Below are positions 47,261-56,038 of a DNA stretch of 64,000 bases, in pieces. Both the position numbers and the translations under genes were made by a program. The notes under the pieces are model-generated. The model did not search any database, was not told the origin of the DNA, and saw only the letters and a program-made list of their open reading frames with translations. How positions within the stretch are numbered: the first letter of the stretch is position 1; the number at the start of each line of letters is the position of its first letter. The stretch is from Terriglobales bacterium (GTDB lineage: Bacteria; Acidobacteriota; Terriglobia; Bryobacterales; Bryobacteraceae). The stretch covers positions 24,608 through 88,607 of the forward strand of contig JAIXQP010000016.1 of the NCBI GenBank assembly GCA_027485675.1, in the 5' to 3' direction.

Positions 47261-47443
47261 ATGCCTAATCCAAAACGACGTCACTCCAAGCGCCGCACCT
47301 CCTCCCGTCGCGCGCATGACTTCCTGGTTCGCCCGATCATGTCGGAGTGCCCCAACTGCCACGCTATCAAACTCCCGCACCGGGTTTGCGGCAGCTGCGG
47401 TTTCTACAAGGGCCGCGCCGTCATCGAAGTCGCCGAACAGTAA
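47261..47443 (+). CDS. rpmF: 50S ribosomal protein L32
   Basis: 60 residues, full length: MPNPKRRHSKRRTSSRRAHDF, then CPNCHAIKLPHRVCGSCGFYKGR. The four cysteines form the zinc-binding version of L32 (C-plus form). It is part of the large ribosomal subunit. It sits between yceD and plsX, the classic order that ties ribosome synthesis to phospholipid synthesis. plsX begins 25 nt after its stop. Confidence 0.98.
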   Translation: MPNPKRRHSKRRTSSRRAHDFLVRPIMSECPNCHAIKLPHRVCGSCGFYKGRAVIEVAEQ

Positions 47444-47468
47444 CTCGATTCCGGCTCAAACCTAACCT

Positions 47469-48473
47469 ATGGTGACAATCGCCGTAGACGCGATGGGCGG
47501 GGACCACGCTCCCAAGTCAGAGGTTGAAGGCGCCATTCGCGCCGTTCGCCAGTTGCCTGTTTCCGTCATCCTCGTTGGCCAGGAGAATGTTGTTCGGTCA
47601 GAACTATCAGCTCATCCGGGCTGGGAGAAGCTGCCGATTACGATTCACCATGCCAGCGAGGTGGTGACGATGGATGACAGCGCCGGCAAGGCTCTCCGCT
47701 CCAAACGGGACAGCTCCATCCGCGTCGCCCTCCGCTTAGCCCGCGACGGCCATGCCAATGGTGTCGTCAGCGCCGGGAACACCGGCGCCGTCATGGCCAT
47801 GGCGAAGACGGTCTGCGGCATGGTGAAGGGCGTGGACCGGCCGGCGCTTGCCTCGGTCTTTCCCACCGTGAAGGGCAAACCAGCCGTCATGCTGGACGTC
47901 GGCGCTAACGTCGATGTCACCCCGGAGATGCTCGCCCAGTTCGCCATGATGGGCGAACTCTACTCCCGGCTCATCTTTCATACGGAGAATCCGCGCGTCG
48001 GTCTTCTCTCCATCGGCGAAGAGGATCACAAAGGTAACGAGTTGACCAAAGGCGCCATGCCTTTGCTGAAACAGCTTCCCATCCATTTCATCGGCAATGT
48101 CGAGGGCCGGGACCTCTACACCGGCCACGCCGACGTCATCGTCTGCGACGGCTTCACGGGCAACGTCGCGCTGAAGGTCAGCGAAGGCCTCGTCGACGTC
48201 ATTAAGCATCTTCTTCAAGAGTCCTTGCGGGCCAGCCTCTCGGGCAAGATCGGTTACATGCTCTCCCGTTCGGCTTACACGGCCTTCAAAAAGCGGGTAG
48301 ACTACTCCGAGTTCGGCGGCGCCCCGCTACTCGGCGTCAAGGGCTGCACCATCATCTGCCACGGCCGCTCCAACGCCAACGCGATCAAGAACGCCATTCG
48401 GGTTGCCGCCGAGTTCGCCGCCTCGAATCTGAACGAGCGTCTCCACCAGGGCCTGACCAGCGAAAAGGTTTAG
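47469..48473 (+). CDS. plsX: Phosphate acyltransferase PlsX
   Basis: 334 residues, standard length. Family motifs are [95 protein letters not shown] and [22 protein letters not shown]. PlsX makes acyl-phosphate from acyl-ACP for the PlsY step of phosphatidic acid synthesis and is a peripheral inner-membrane enzyme. The fabH/fabD genes that often follow are absent; a transglycosylase comes next. Confidence 0.97.
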   Translation: MVTIAVDAMGGDHAPKSEVEGAIRAVRQLPVSVILVGQENVVRSELSAHPGWEKLPITIHHASEVVTMDDSAGKALRSKRDSSIRVALRLARDGHANGVVSAGNTGAVMAMAKTVCGMVKGVDRPALASVFPTVKGKPAVMLDVGANVDVTPEMLAQFAMMGELYSRLIFHTENPRVGLLSIGEEDHKGNELTKGAMPLLKQLPIHFIGNVEGRDLYTGHADVIVCDGFTGNVALKVSEGLVDVIKHLLQESLRASLSGKIGYMLSRSAYTAFKKRVDYSEFGGAPLLGVKGCTIICHGRSNANAIKNAIRVAAEFAASNLNERLHQGLTSEKV

Positions 48474-48517
48474 CCAACTAAATCTCGCGTTCCCGCGTCA
48501 CAATGGAAGGACACGGC

Positions 48518-50671
48518 ATGCGCACTCTCTTTCTCTTTCCCCTGCTGGCCGCCGCGGCCCTCGCCGCCGCCCTGTGTGAGGATGAGGCGCGCGCACTTCG
48601 CGAAACGCCTTCGAAGCCGGGCGTACGGGCGGTGCTCGAAGCCTGCGCCACCCGCCTCAACGCCCCCACCGGCCGCTTGGCCCTCGCCGTCGCGGCCCTC
48701 GAAGGCAACGACTTCGCCGGCGCCCTACGCCACCTCCAAGCCGCCAAACTCCCCGCCCTCCCGGACTACGTCGCCTTGTTTACGGCCCAGGCCCACGCCG
48801 GCCTCCTCGACAAGCCGGCCGCTCTAGCCGCCCTGGCGCCCCTCCTCGCCGCCAATACCAACTCGCCGCTTCTCCATCGCGCCGCCCTCCTCGCCGCCGC
48901 CAACAGCGAACCCGCAGCCGCTGTCGCCCTGCTCGAACGTCTTCGCCCCCAACTCCTGCAACCGGCCGCCGACCTCGCTCTCGCGCAGGCCTATCAAGCC
49001 GCTGGCCGTCTCGACCTCGCCGGGGTGACCTTCGCTCGCGTGTATTTCTACTACCCCCTCTCCAAGGAAGCCACCCTCGCCGAACCAGCCTGGCGCAGCC
49101 TCGGCTCGCCCGGCAACACCCCCGAAAACAGGATGGCCCGCGTCGAAAAGCTGCTCCCCTCCCTGCCCGGCCGCGCCCGCCAGGACCTCGAAGGTATCCC
49201 CGGCGACCTGGCCAAGGTCCGCCTCGCCGCCTCCGACTTCTACTCCCGTCAATACCCCGCCGCGCTCGCCGCCTTTAACGCCCTGACTCCCGAAGACCCC
49301 GCCATCGACGCCGAACGGACGTTTTACCTCTATCAAGCCGCCCGGCGCGCCGACCGCGACGCCGACCGCGACGCCGCCTTCGCCCGGCTCGCGGAGCACC
49401 ACTCCCGGTCTCCCCGCTTCCTCGAAGTCCTGCTCGCCGAAGCCTACCGCCACCTCACCGAAAACGAGTTCGAGGCCTACGAACCTCTCTATCAGACCTG
49501 CTTCCAAAACTTCCCCGCCGACCCGCGCGCGGCCTTCTGCCACTGGAAAGTCACCTGGTCGAACTACATCCGCCGCCGGCCCGCCGCCCTGAACCTGTTG
49601 CGCGAGCACGCCGAAAAGTATCCGCAGTCGGATAAGGTCAGCGGCGCTCTCTATTTCATCGGCCGACTTACCAACGATCCGACTTACTATCAAACCGTCG
49701 TCGCCCGCTACCCCAATACCTACTACTCGCTGATCGCCTCCGACCGCCTCAAGGAAAACGCCGTCAGCCTCCGGCCCAACGCCTGGCTGGCCAAGCTCCG
49801 GTTCGCCTCCCCGCCCCCCCTGCCGGCGCAGGAATCCGCCGCCTCCCGGCTGCGTATTGAACGGGCCCGCCTGCTGCTCGCCGCCGGTCTCGAAGCCCTC
49901 GCCGAGGCCGAACTCCGCTTCGGCGCCCGCGAAGAACAGGTGCCCCTCCATGTCGCCATGGAACTGGCCGGCGCCCTCCAACGGGCCGGGAAAGTGGACC
50001 GCGGCGTCCGCACCATCAAGGGTCTCCTGCCCGACTACCTGACGTTCCCCTTCGCCGCCGTCAACGAAAAGTTCTGGCAGCTTGCCTTCCCCATTCCCTA
50101 CCGCGCCTCGCTTGAAAAGTACGCCCGCCAGGCCGAGATCGACCCCTTTGTCTTCGCCGGCCTCATCCGCCAGGAGTCCGAGTTCAACGCCTCCGTCGTC
50201 TCCCGGTCCAACGCCTATGGCCTCTCGCAGATTCTCCCCTCCACCGGCAAGGACCTCGCGCGCCGGGTCGGCATGAAGGGGTTCTCGCCGCGCATGCTCT
50301 TTGATCCGACGACGAACATTCACTTAGGCACTTACTATATTCGCCACTTACTCAACTCCCTCGAAGGCAACTGGCACGAAGCGCTCGCCGCCTACAACGG
50401 AGGCCGCACGCGGGTGATCAAGTGGCGAACCTTCGCGCAGTACCGGGAGCCCGCCGAGTTTATCGAAACCATCCCGTTTGATGAAACCCGCGGCTACGTG
50501 CAGGCGGTGCTCCGCAACGCGGCCGTCTATAAGCAGCTCTACGAAGGTAAGCCCGCCGAGATCACCTATCCCGACCCGCCCCCGCCCCCCGCCATCGCCC
50601 CGGCCAAGCCGGCCGTGCGCAAGAAGGCGGCCCCCGCCAAACCCGCCGTCCGCCCCAAGGCCCGCCCCTAG
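48518..50671 (+). CDS. slt: Slt70-like soluble lytic murein transglycosylase
   Basis: I start at 48518 (MRTLFLFPLLAAAALAAALC) because it gives a signal peptide; the ORF opens 5 codons earlier. It has 717 residues. Alpha-helical superhelix repeats (about 30-530) resemble Slt70, including YRHLTENEFEAYEPLYQTCFQNFP. The catalytic SLT domain follows: FVFAGLIRQESEFNASVVSRSNAYGLSQILPSTGKDLARR, with the active Glu in RQESEF near residue 552. The domain ends with YNGGRTRVIKW and FIETIPFDETRGYVQAVLRN. It cleaves the glycan strand, forming 1,6-anhydromuramic ends. The tail is Pro/Lys/Ala-rich. It overlaps the convergent FG-GAP gene by 4 nt. Confidence 0.93.
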   Translation: MRTLFLFPLLAAAALAAALCEDEARALRETPSKPGVRAVLEACATRLNAPTGRLALAVAALEGNDFAGALRHLQAAKLPALPDYVALFTAQAHAGLLDKPAALAALAPLLAANTNSPLLHRAALLAAANSEPAAAVALLERLRPQLLQPAADLALAQAYQAAGRLDLAGVTFARVYFYYPLSKEATLAEPAWRSLGSPGNTPENRMARVEKLLPSLPGRARQDLEGIPGDLAKVRLAASDFYSRQYPAALAAFNALTPEDPAIDAERTFYLYQAARRADRDADRDAAFARLAEHHSRSPRFLEVLLAEAYRHLTENEFEAYEPLYQTCFQNFPADPRAAFCHWKVTWSNYIRRRPAALNLLREHAEKYPQSDKVSGALYFIGRLTNDPTYYQTVVARYPNTYYSLIASDRLKENAVSLRPNAWLAKLRFASPPPLPAQESAASRLRIERARLLLAAGLEALAEAELRFGAREEQVPLHVAMELAGALQRAGKVDRGVRTIKGLLPDYLTFPFAAVNEKFWQLAFPIPYRASLEKYARQAEIDPFVFAGLIRQESEFNASVVSRSNAYGLSQILPSTGKDLARRVGMKGFSPRMLFDPTTNIHLGTYYIRHLLNSLEGNWHEALAAYNGGRTRVIKWRTFAQYREPAEFIETIPFDETRGYVQAVLRNAAVYKQLYEGKPAEITYPDPPPPPAIAPAKPAVRKKAAPAKPAVRPKARP

Positions 50672-51831
50672 CGCGATTTCGCCGGGTTCTCGTACCAGAT
50701 CACCCCCAGCGGAGTTCGCTCCTCGGTCGTCACCACGTCCAAGTCGCCGTCCCCGTCCAGATCGAGCAGCTCAATCCGGTCGAACTTAATACCCTCCGGC
50801 CCACTCAGCCGGTGCGGCCGCCACTCCCCGCCCGGCACCTGCTCCATCCACCAGACGCCCTCTTTCCCGGCGCTCTGCTCGCACGTCAACACCAGATCGC
50901 TCCGCCCATCGCCATTGAGATCGCCCATCGCCACGGCCTTAGCCGTTCCCGCCCCCGCCGGGTACCTCATCACGTGCTCTTTCCAGCGGTCGCCAGAATC
51001 ATCCAGCCGCTCCCACCACATCACCGCGTCCTCCCGCACCGCCGCCGCCACGTCCGTCCGCCCGTCCCCATTCACATCCCCCCAGGCCGCAAACATCACC
51101 TCCCGGCCCTTGGCTCCAATCTCATGGCGCTCCCAACCGGGATACCGCAGCCAGAAGACCCCGCTCGTCTTCCCGCGCCGGTCACTCACCAGAATGTCCT
51201 CCTGGCCATCCCCGTCCATATCGAGCGAAGCCAGCGTCATCGTCCAGCCCACGGTGGCCAGCCGCCGCGCGGTCCACTTCGCCAACTCCCGCGCCGAGCC
51301 CAGCGCCGGTGGCGACAGCAGGACCAGGTCCGCCTCCGCCGGGTTCGCCGTCGATTTGCCCCCCGCAACGAGATGCTGCCGCCGGTCGCGAGGCAGCCGA
51401 ATCGGCAGCGCATAAATCCAGCGCTTTTGCGGATCCGCCGCCGGAATCGCTTCCGTCTTCCAGTCAGGCCCCCAATGGACGAATACCCCCGTCGGCTGGC
51501 CCTCTTCGCAGGAGCTGATCACGTCCTGCTTCCCATCCCCGTCCACGTCGGCAAACACGGCGTCCTCCGCCGCGCAAACCTGCCCTACCGTCTGCCGCGC
51601 CCACGGCTCACCCGCTTTGGCCGGCTGGAGATAGATGCGAACCGTGCGTCCCTCCTCCCAGCCGGTGGCGATGTCCATCCGGCCATCCCGGTTCACATCC
51701 CCCAGCCGGACCCCGTCCGCCCCCCGCAGCGAAGCGTCAATCGTGTGCCGTCTCCACGGCTCCTCGGCCGGCAGCAAAACCGCCGCCAGAAGCAAAATTG
51801 AGAGAGCCCGCGCCGGCCGTTCACAACCCAT
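50668..51831 (-). CDS. Exported FG-GAP/VCBS repeat protein
   Basis: The ATG at 51831 (MGCERPARALSILLLAAVLLPAEE) gives a signal peptide and 387 residues; the ORF upstream of it is spurious. FG-GAP-type repeats with calcium-binding DxDGD loops recur: VRLGDVNRDGRMDIATGW, VFADVDGDGKQDVISSC, ASLDMDGDGQEDILVSD, AAWGDVNGDGRTDVAAAV, VAMGDLNGDGRSDLVLTC and ELLDLDGDGDLDVVTTEE. This predicts a beta-propeller of six or seven blades, probably a periplasmic or surface binding module. It stands divergent from the patatin gene with 119 nt between starts. Confidence 0.9.
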   Translation of the reverse strand: MGCERPARALSILLLAAVLLPAEEPWRRHTIDASLRGADGVRLGDVNRDGRMDIATGWEEGRTVRIYLQPAKAGEPWARQTVGQVCAAEDAVFADVDGDGKQDVISSCEEGQPTGVFVHWGPDWKTEAIPAADPQKRWIYALPIRLPRDRRQHLVAGGKSTANPAEADLVLLSPPALGSARELAKWTARRLATVGWTMTLASLDMDGDGQEDILVSDRRGKTSGVFWLRYPGWERHEIGAKGREVMFAAWGDVNGDGRTDVAAAVREDAVMWWERLDDSGDRWKEHVMRYPAGAGTAKAVAMGDLNGDGRSDLVLTCEQSAGKEGVWWMEQVPGGEWRPHRLSGPEGIKFDRIELLDLDGDGDLDVVTTEERTPLGVIWYENPAKSR

Positions 51832-51950
51832 CGAAATATTCTCCCCCAATATCCACGGGCATTCCACGCACCCCCCGGCCGGAATCCGCTTGCCTCTCTG
51901 CCAACGTGAAAGCAGGAATGAGCAACTGCAGAACAAGGAGGCCACGTCCC

Positions 51951-52934
51951 ATGCCAAAAGTAATTCGAATCCTGTCCATTGACGGCGGAGGGGTCCGCGG
52001 ACTGATCCCGGCCGTAATCCTGAGCAAACTCGAACGGCTCACCGGGCAACCGATTGCGCACCTGTTCGACCTCGTCGCCGGAACATCCACCGGCGGCATC
52101 CTGGCGCTCGGCCTTTCGCGGCCCGGGCCCGACGGGCGGCCGTTGTTTCCCGCCGAAAAGATGGCCGAACTCTACGAGAAAGAGGGCAGCAAGATCTTCA
52201 GCAGCTCGCTGTGGCGGAAGATCCGGTCCATCGGGAGTCTCGCCGAAGAGAAGTATCCGGCCCACGGCATCGAGTCGGTGCTTCAGCACTTTTTCGGCGC
52301 CGCCCGGCTGAAGGACGCGTGCACGGATGTGCTGGTGCCGAGTTACGAAATCGAGCGGCGGACGCCGTTCTTTTTCCGCAGCTCCATGGCGCGGGAACGG
52401 GCCGACTACGACTTCCCCATGTGGCAGGCCGCCCGGGCGACTTCGGCGGCGCCAACCTATTTCGAACCGGTGAAGGTGCCAAACGGCAACGACCATTGGG
52501 CCCTGATCGATGGCGGGGTGATCGCCAACAATCCAGCCGTTTGCGCCCTGGTCGAAGCCCGGGCGCGCCATCCGGAGGCGACCGATTTTCTCATCGTCAG
52601 CGTCGGCACCGGGATCCGGCTGAAGCGGTTCGCCATTGACGACGCCCAGAAGTGGGGCGCCGCCCGGTGGATCCGGCCGGTCCTCGATATCGTTCTCGAT
52701 GGCAGCAGCGCCACCGTGGACTACCAGTTGCGGCAGTTGTCCGATGCGAAATACCACCGGTTCCAGGTCAGCCTGCAACCCGGCGAGGATGCCATGGACG
52801 ATGTCCGGCCCAAGACGCTGCGCAACCTTCGCTTGCAGGCCGAAGCGTTGTGCCGGGAACGGGCCGTCGAGCTGTTCAGTCTGGCGGACCGGCTGACCGA
52901 GATCGGCCACAGCCGCAAGAAACTGGCCGCTTGA
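51951..52934 (+). CDS. Patatin-like phospholipase (CapV-like sequence type)
   Basis: The ATG at 51951 follows AAGGAGG and gives 327 residues. The oxyanion loop is DGGGVRGLIP (11-20), the nucleophile motif is GTSTG with Ser46, and the Asp of the dyad is in ALIDGGVIANNP. The sequence context (RILSIDGGGVRG, LFDLVAGTSTGGILALGLS, LYEKEGSKIF) resembles CBASS effector phospholipases such as CapV. However, no cyclic-nucleotide synthase or other CBASS gene adjoins it. It lacks a signal peptide, so it would act on membrane lipids from the cytoplasm. Confidence 0.9.
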   Translation: MPKVIRILSIDGGGVRGLIPAVILSKLERLTGQPIAHLFDLVAGTSTGGILALGLSRPGPDGRPLFPAEKMAELYEKEGSKIFSSSLWRKIRSIGSLAEEKYPAHGIESVLQHFFGAARLKDACTDVLVPSYEIERRTPFFFRSSMARERADYDFPMWQAARATSAAPTYFEPVKVPNGNDHWALIDGGVIANNPAVCALVEARARHPEATDFLIVSVGTGIRLKRFAIDDAQKWGAARWIRPVLDIVLDGSSATVDYQLRQLSDAKYHRFQVSLQPGEDAMDDVRPKTLRNLRLQAEALCRERAVELFSLADRLTEIGHSRKKLAA

Positions 52935-53010
52935 TGTGGCCGCGGGCGGCGGCAAAGTGAAATCTTAGGAAACAGCTTTGCCGCCGCAGCGTCCGAATCA
53001 ACATAGGATA

Positions 53011-54633
53011 ATGGCAAGAACTCGAAGCATGATGAAACTCCCGCAACTGCTCCTGATCGCCTTGGCCCCGCTCGGTGCGCAAACGGTCTGCGAGCCTACG
53101 CCGATGTACTCCATCTGCGACCTCGTCTTCGATGCTCCGGCCGGCGCCACCATCCAGGCCGAAGTCCGCTCGCCGCGCCACCGGACCTTTCTCATGCCCG
53201 CCTTCGCCTCCGCGCCGGGCAAAATGACCATCCGGGTCTCGCCCACGCTGGCCGGCCAGTGGGACTACCGGATCACCTCCAGCCTGCCGGCCTACAACGG
53301 CAAGACCGGCAGCTTCGAAGCCCTGCCGAACGATCATCCGGGCTTCGTGGTGCCGGCCAACTTACGCCACTGGGCGACCGGCGAAGATAAGCAGCCGCAT
53401 CTCTGGCTGGGCGCCACGGGGGGCGAGCCGGAGCTCCTGGCGACGCAAAAGTTCAATCACGTCCGGCTGGTGCTCGATCAGTCGAAGCTCGATGAGATCG
53501 AAAAACAGATCCGCGCCTATAACGACAAGCGCATCACCGTTGATATCGTTTTGAGCGGCTTGCCAACCATGTGGCAGGAGCGCGAGAAGACGCTCAAGTA
53601 TCTCATCGGCCGCTTCTCGGCCTTCAACATTACCTGGCAACTCGAAGGCTCCCGAGCCGCGCTCAAAGAAACCGGCCTCGCCCTCAAACGGCTCGATCCG
53701 TACGGCCATCCGCGCACGGCCGTCACCAGCGATACCACCGCGCCGCTGCTCGCCGACGGCTGGGCCAACTACATCGTCTACACGACGGTCGATGATCAGC
53801 TCGGCGCCATCGAGCACCAGCTCTATACCGCTCCCAAGGTCAGCATCGCGCTCGAAGAGCGGAACGATCCGGAGGAGTTTCGCCGCCGTCTTTGGAACAT
53901 GTGGTTCAACGGCCAGTACCCCACCGTGAAGCTCGCCAGCGACAAGGGGGCCAAATATGTGGCGGCCTGGCAGGAGCTCTTCGCCCGCACTCGCCACTGG
54001 GACATCGAGCCATTCTTCGACGTCGATGGCGCGCGGGCGCTGGCCCTCGAAGGGGTCGAGTACATCGTCTACATCGAGAAGCCGTCCATTCCGGTTGAGG
54101 TCCTCGTCGAAAAGCACTCCTACGATCTCTACTGGTTCAACCCGCTCACGGGCGAGTACCTGAAGGAAAAGAAGGATTGGAAGGGCGAGAAGTTCGTGGC
54201 GCAGCCGCCGTCTACCGATCACGATTGGGTGCTGCATCTGAGCCGTGACGGGCGAAAAGAAGGGATGCTCAAGAGCTACAAGTTCGAGTCCCGGCTGCCT
54301 ATGGTGCAGGAGCTCGAAATGCAGGACAAGATGCTGCCGTTCGAGATCGTCGAGCCCCAGGCGGACACCGTGAGCCGGAAGAATCCGCCGGCCTTCGCGG
54401 TCAAGATCCGCCGGCCCACCCGCGCTACCCGCACCATGATGTTTCTCTGGACCGGCGAGGTCGTCACCGGAGGCCAGGGCGCCCGCGTGCTCGGCACCGG
54501 GGAAAAAGGGCAGCTCAAAATCCCCGCCGATATGACGTTGCAGTATCCGGCCGTGCTCAGCCTGCGCGTCGTGGGCATGAACGCGAACGGCAAGATCTAC
54601 GCGGCGGATAAGGTTCTCCGGCTCACCGAATGA
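53011..54633 (+). CDS. Exported DUF5060-like / glycoside-hydrolase-like protein
   Basis: About 540 residues from the ATG at 53011; an ATG at 53029 also fits the signal peptide (MMKLPQLLLIALAPLGAQ). The N-terminal beta domain (YSICDLVFDAPAGATIQAEVRSPRHRTFLMPAF, PTLAGQWDYRITSSLPAYNGKTGSFEAL) matches DUF5060, which usually precedes a TIM-barrel glycosidase. The following barrel-like part (KFNHVRLVLDQSKLDEIEKQIRAYNDKRITVDIVLSG) lacks a readable catalytic Glu pair. A C-terminal Ig-like domain follows. Its final ATGA overlaps the tsaB start, so they are coupled. Confidence 0.65.
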   Translation: MARTRSMMKLPQLLLIALAPLGAQTVCEPTPMYSICDLVFDAPAGATIQAEVRSPRHRTFLMPAFASAPGKMTIRVSPTLAGQWDYRITSSLPAYNGKTGSFEALPNDHPGFVVPANLRHWATGEDKQPHLWLGATGGEPELLATQKFNHVRLVLDQSKLDEIEKQIRAYNDKRITVDIVLSGLPTMWQEREKTLKYLIGRFSAFNITWQLEGSRAALKETGLALKRLDPYGHPRTAVTSDTTAPLLADGWANYIVYTTVDDQLGAIEHQLYTAPKVSIALEERNDPEEFRRRLWNMWFNGQYPTVKLASDKGAKYVAAWQELFARTRHWDIEPFFDVDGARALALEGVEYIVYIEKPSIPVEVLVEKHSYDLYWFNPLTGEYLKEKKDWKGEKFVAQPPSTDHDWVLHLSRDGRKEGMLKSYKFESRLPMVQELEMQDKMLPFEIVEPQADTVSRKNPPAFAVKIRRPTRATRTMMFLWTGEVVTGGQGARVLGTGEKGQLKIPADMTLQYPAVLSLRVVGMNANGKIYAADKVLRLTE

Positions 54634-55205
54634 TTCTCGCGATGGATGTTTGCAATGAAGTGGGCTCGATCGCCCTGCTCGACGGCGCCCGGCTGCTCGA
54701 AGAGCGGCGCCTCGAATCGCCCGACGGTTTCGGCCACATTCTTTTCGGCGCCATCGAGGAGCTGTTGGCGGCGCATGGGGTGCCGCTCAGCGCGATCGAC
54801 CTCTATGCGGTCGCCACGGGCCCCGGCTCGTTTACGGGCGTCCGCATTGGTCTTACGGCGGCCAAAGGGCTCGCGTTTGCGAGTGAGAAGCCGTTAGCCG
54901 GGGTGACGAACCTCGAAGCGTTGGCGAGCCTTGGAATCGGCCCCCTGCGGGCTCCGGTGTTCGATGCCCGCCGGGGGGATGTGTACGCCGCGGTCTATGA
55001 CGACGCGCTTGGCGTCGTGGTGCCGCCCATGGTTTGCCCCATCGAAGCGTTCCCGATCGGCGCGGCGACGCGCATCGACGCGGGTCCGCTGCTGGCGGCC
55101 GCCGTCGGGCGCCTGGCGGCGCAGCGCGGCGGCGTCCACCCCGCCGCGGTCGATGCGACCTACGTCCGGCCTTCGGACGCCGAACTGCTCAACTTCTCGT
55201 CGTGA
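54630..55205 (+). CDS. tsaB: tRNA threonylcarbamoyladenosine biosynthesis protein TsaB
   Basis: 191 residues. The ASKHA-fold start ILAMDVCNEVGSIALLDGARLLEE, the segment GHILFGAIEELLAAHGVPLSAIDLYAVATGPGSFTGVRIGLTAAKGLAFASEKPLAGV and VFDARRGDVYAAVYD are diagnostic of TsaB. It partners with TsaD and TsaE for the t6A37 modification of ANN-decoding tRNAs. It is shorter than the E. coli protein at the C-terminus, as in many bacteria. Its 3' end overlaps the convergent radical SAM gene by 46 nt. Confidence 0.93.
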   Translation: MILAMDVCNEVGSIALLDGARLLEERRLESPDGFGHILFGAIEELLAAHGVPLSAIDLYAVATGPGSFTGVRIGLTAAKGLAFASEKPLAGVTNLEALASLGIGPLRAPVFDARRGDVYAAVYDDALGVVVPPMVCPIEAFPIGAATRIDAGPLLAAAVGRLAAQRGGVHPAAVDATYVRPSDAELLNFSS

Positions 55206-56038
55206 AACCGGTCGCAGCCGATGCAGAGGTTCTCATAGATCCGGCCGTCTTCGAGGATCACCCGGCTCTGGCGCCGGAACTCCTCTTCGGTCCATCCGAG
55301 GTGGAGCCCCATCTCCTGTGGTTGGCCTCGGTTGATGGCGATGTAGACCGGGTCGGCGCTGCGCCGGGCCAGCATCTGCTCGAGCTTCTCCTCATGGAGA
55401 TTGCCGATCGGCCGCTTGGTCTTGAGGCAGCACGGGTAGACGTTGCCATTGGGCTCGATCGAGACCTCTGAGCCGGCGCCGCCAAGGAAGTTCAAACCGC
55501 CGCTCCATTGGTTGCAGAAGTTGTCGGCGAGGGTCGCCGTAGAGAGCCGGTTCTGCCACGCCCGCCCGCGCGGCCATAGCTTGCCGATCCACTGCTCCGG
55601 CGTGGCGCCAAACATGCTGTAGTCTCCGCCGTCGGCTTCGAGCATGGCGATCACCTTGTCCCGCCGTTCGAGCATCCCGGCGTGAAAATCGTCCATGCCG
55701 GAGACCGAGATGGTCGTGACGTGATGGGCGCGCAGCTCGGCGATGAGCTTGGGGGTGAGCAGGTCGCCGGTGGTCTGGACGATGACGCGGGTGCGGTCGC
55801 CGTACTTGGCGTGGAGCAGGTCGAGGGTGGGATAGAGCACCGGCTCCCGCACCGGTTCGAGCAGCACCTCTCCGCCCGCGAGAATCACCTTGCCGAGTTC
55901 GTCCGGGAAGTTGGCGATGATCGGCCCCGGATCGGTGTGCTCCGGCATGCCTTGCGGGTAGGGCCGGAAGCGGTCGTCATAGCAGTGGTCACAGGTCCGG
56001 TGGCAGAGCCACGTAATTACGTAGTAGATCGAATCCAT
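55160..56038 (-). CDS. Radical SAM protein with C-terminal cysteine cluster
   Basis: 292 residues. The [4Fe-4S]/SAM motif is CHRTCDHC (CxxxCxxC) at residues 12-19 in YYVITWLCHRTCDHCYDDRF. KVILAGGEVLLEP supplies the GGE SAM-binding step. The C-terminal region has SIEPNGNVYPCCLKTKRPIGNL and NLCIGCDRFH, the spacing seen in SPASM/twitch auxiliary-cluster enzymes that modify peptides or proteins. Its ATG directly follows the TAA of the selenoprotein gene (TAAATG), so the two are one translationally coupled unit. The substrate is unknown; the neighbouring redoxin is a possible partner. Confidence 0.85.
   Translation of the reverse strand: MDSIYYVITWLCHRTCDHCYDDRFRPYPQGMPEHTDPGPIIANFPDELGKVILAGGEVLLEPVREPVLYPTLDLLHAKYGDRTRVIVQTTGDLLTPKLIAELRAHHVTTISVSGMDDFHAGMLERRDKVIAMLEADGGDYSMFGATPEQWIGKLWPRGRAWQNRLSTATLADNFCNQWSGGLNFLGGAGSEVSIEPNGNVYPCCLKTKRPIGNLHEEKLEQMLARRSADPVYIAINRGQPQEMGLHLGWTEEEFRRQSRVILEDGRIYENLCIGCDRFHDEKLSSSASEGRT

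Noticed and set aside
48824-50323. 499-codon minus-strand ORF
   Set aside because: Antisense to the lytic transglycosylase gene; Gly/Glu/Val-rich with no motif.
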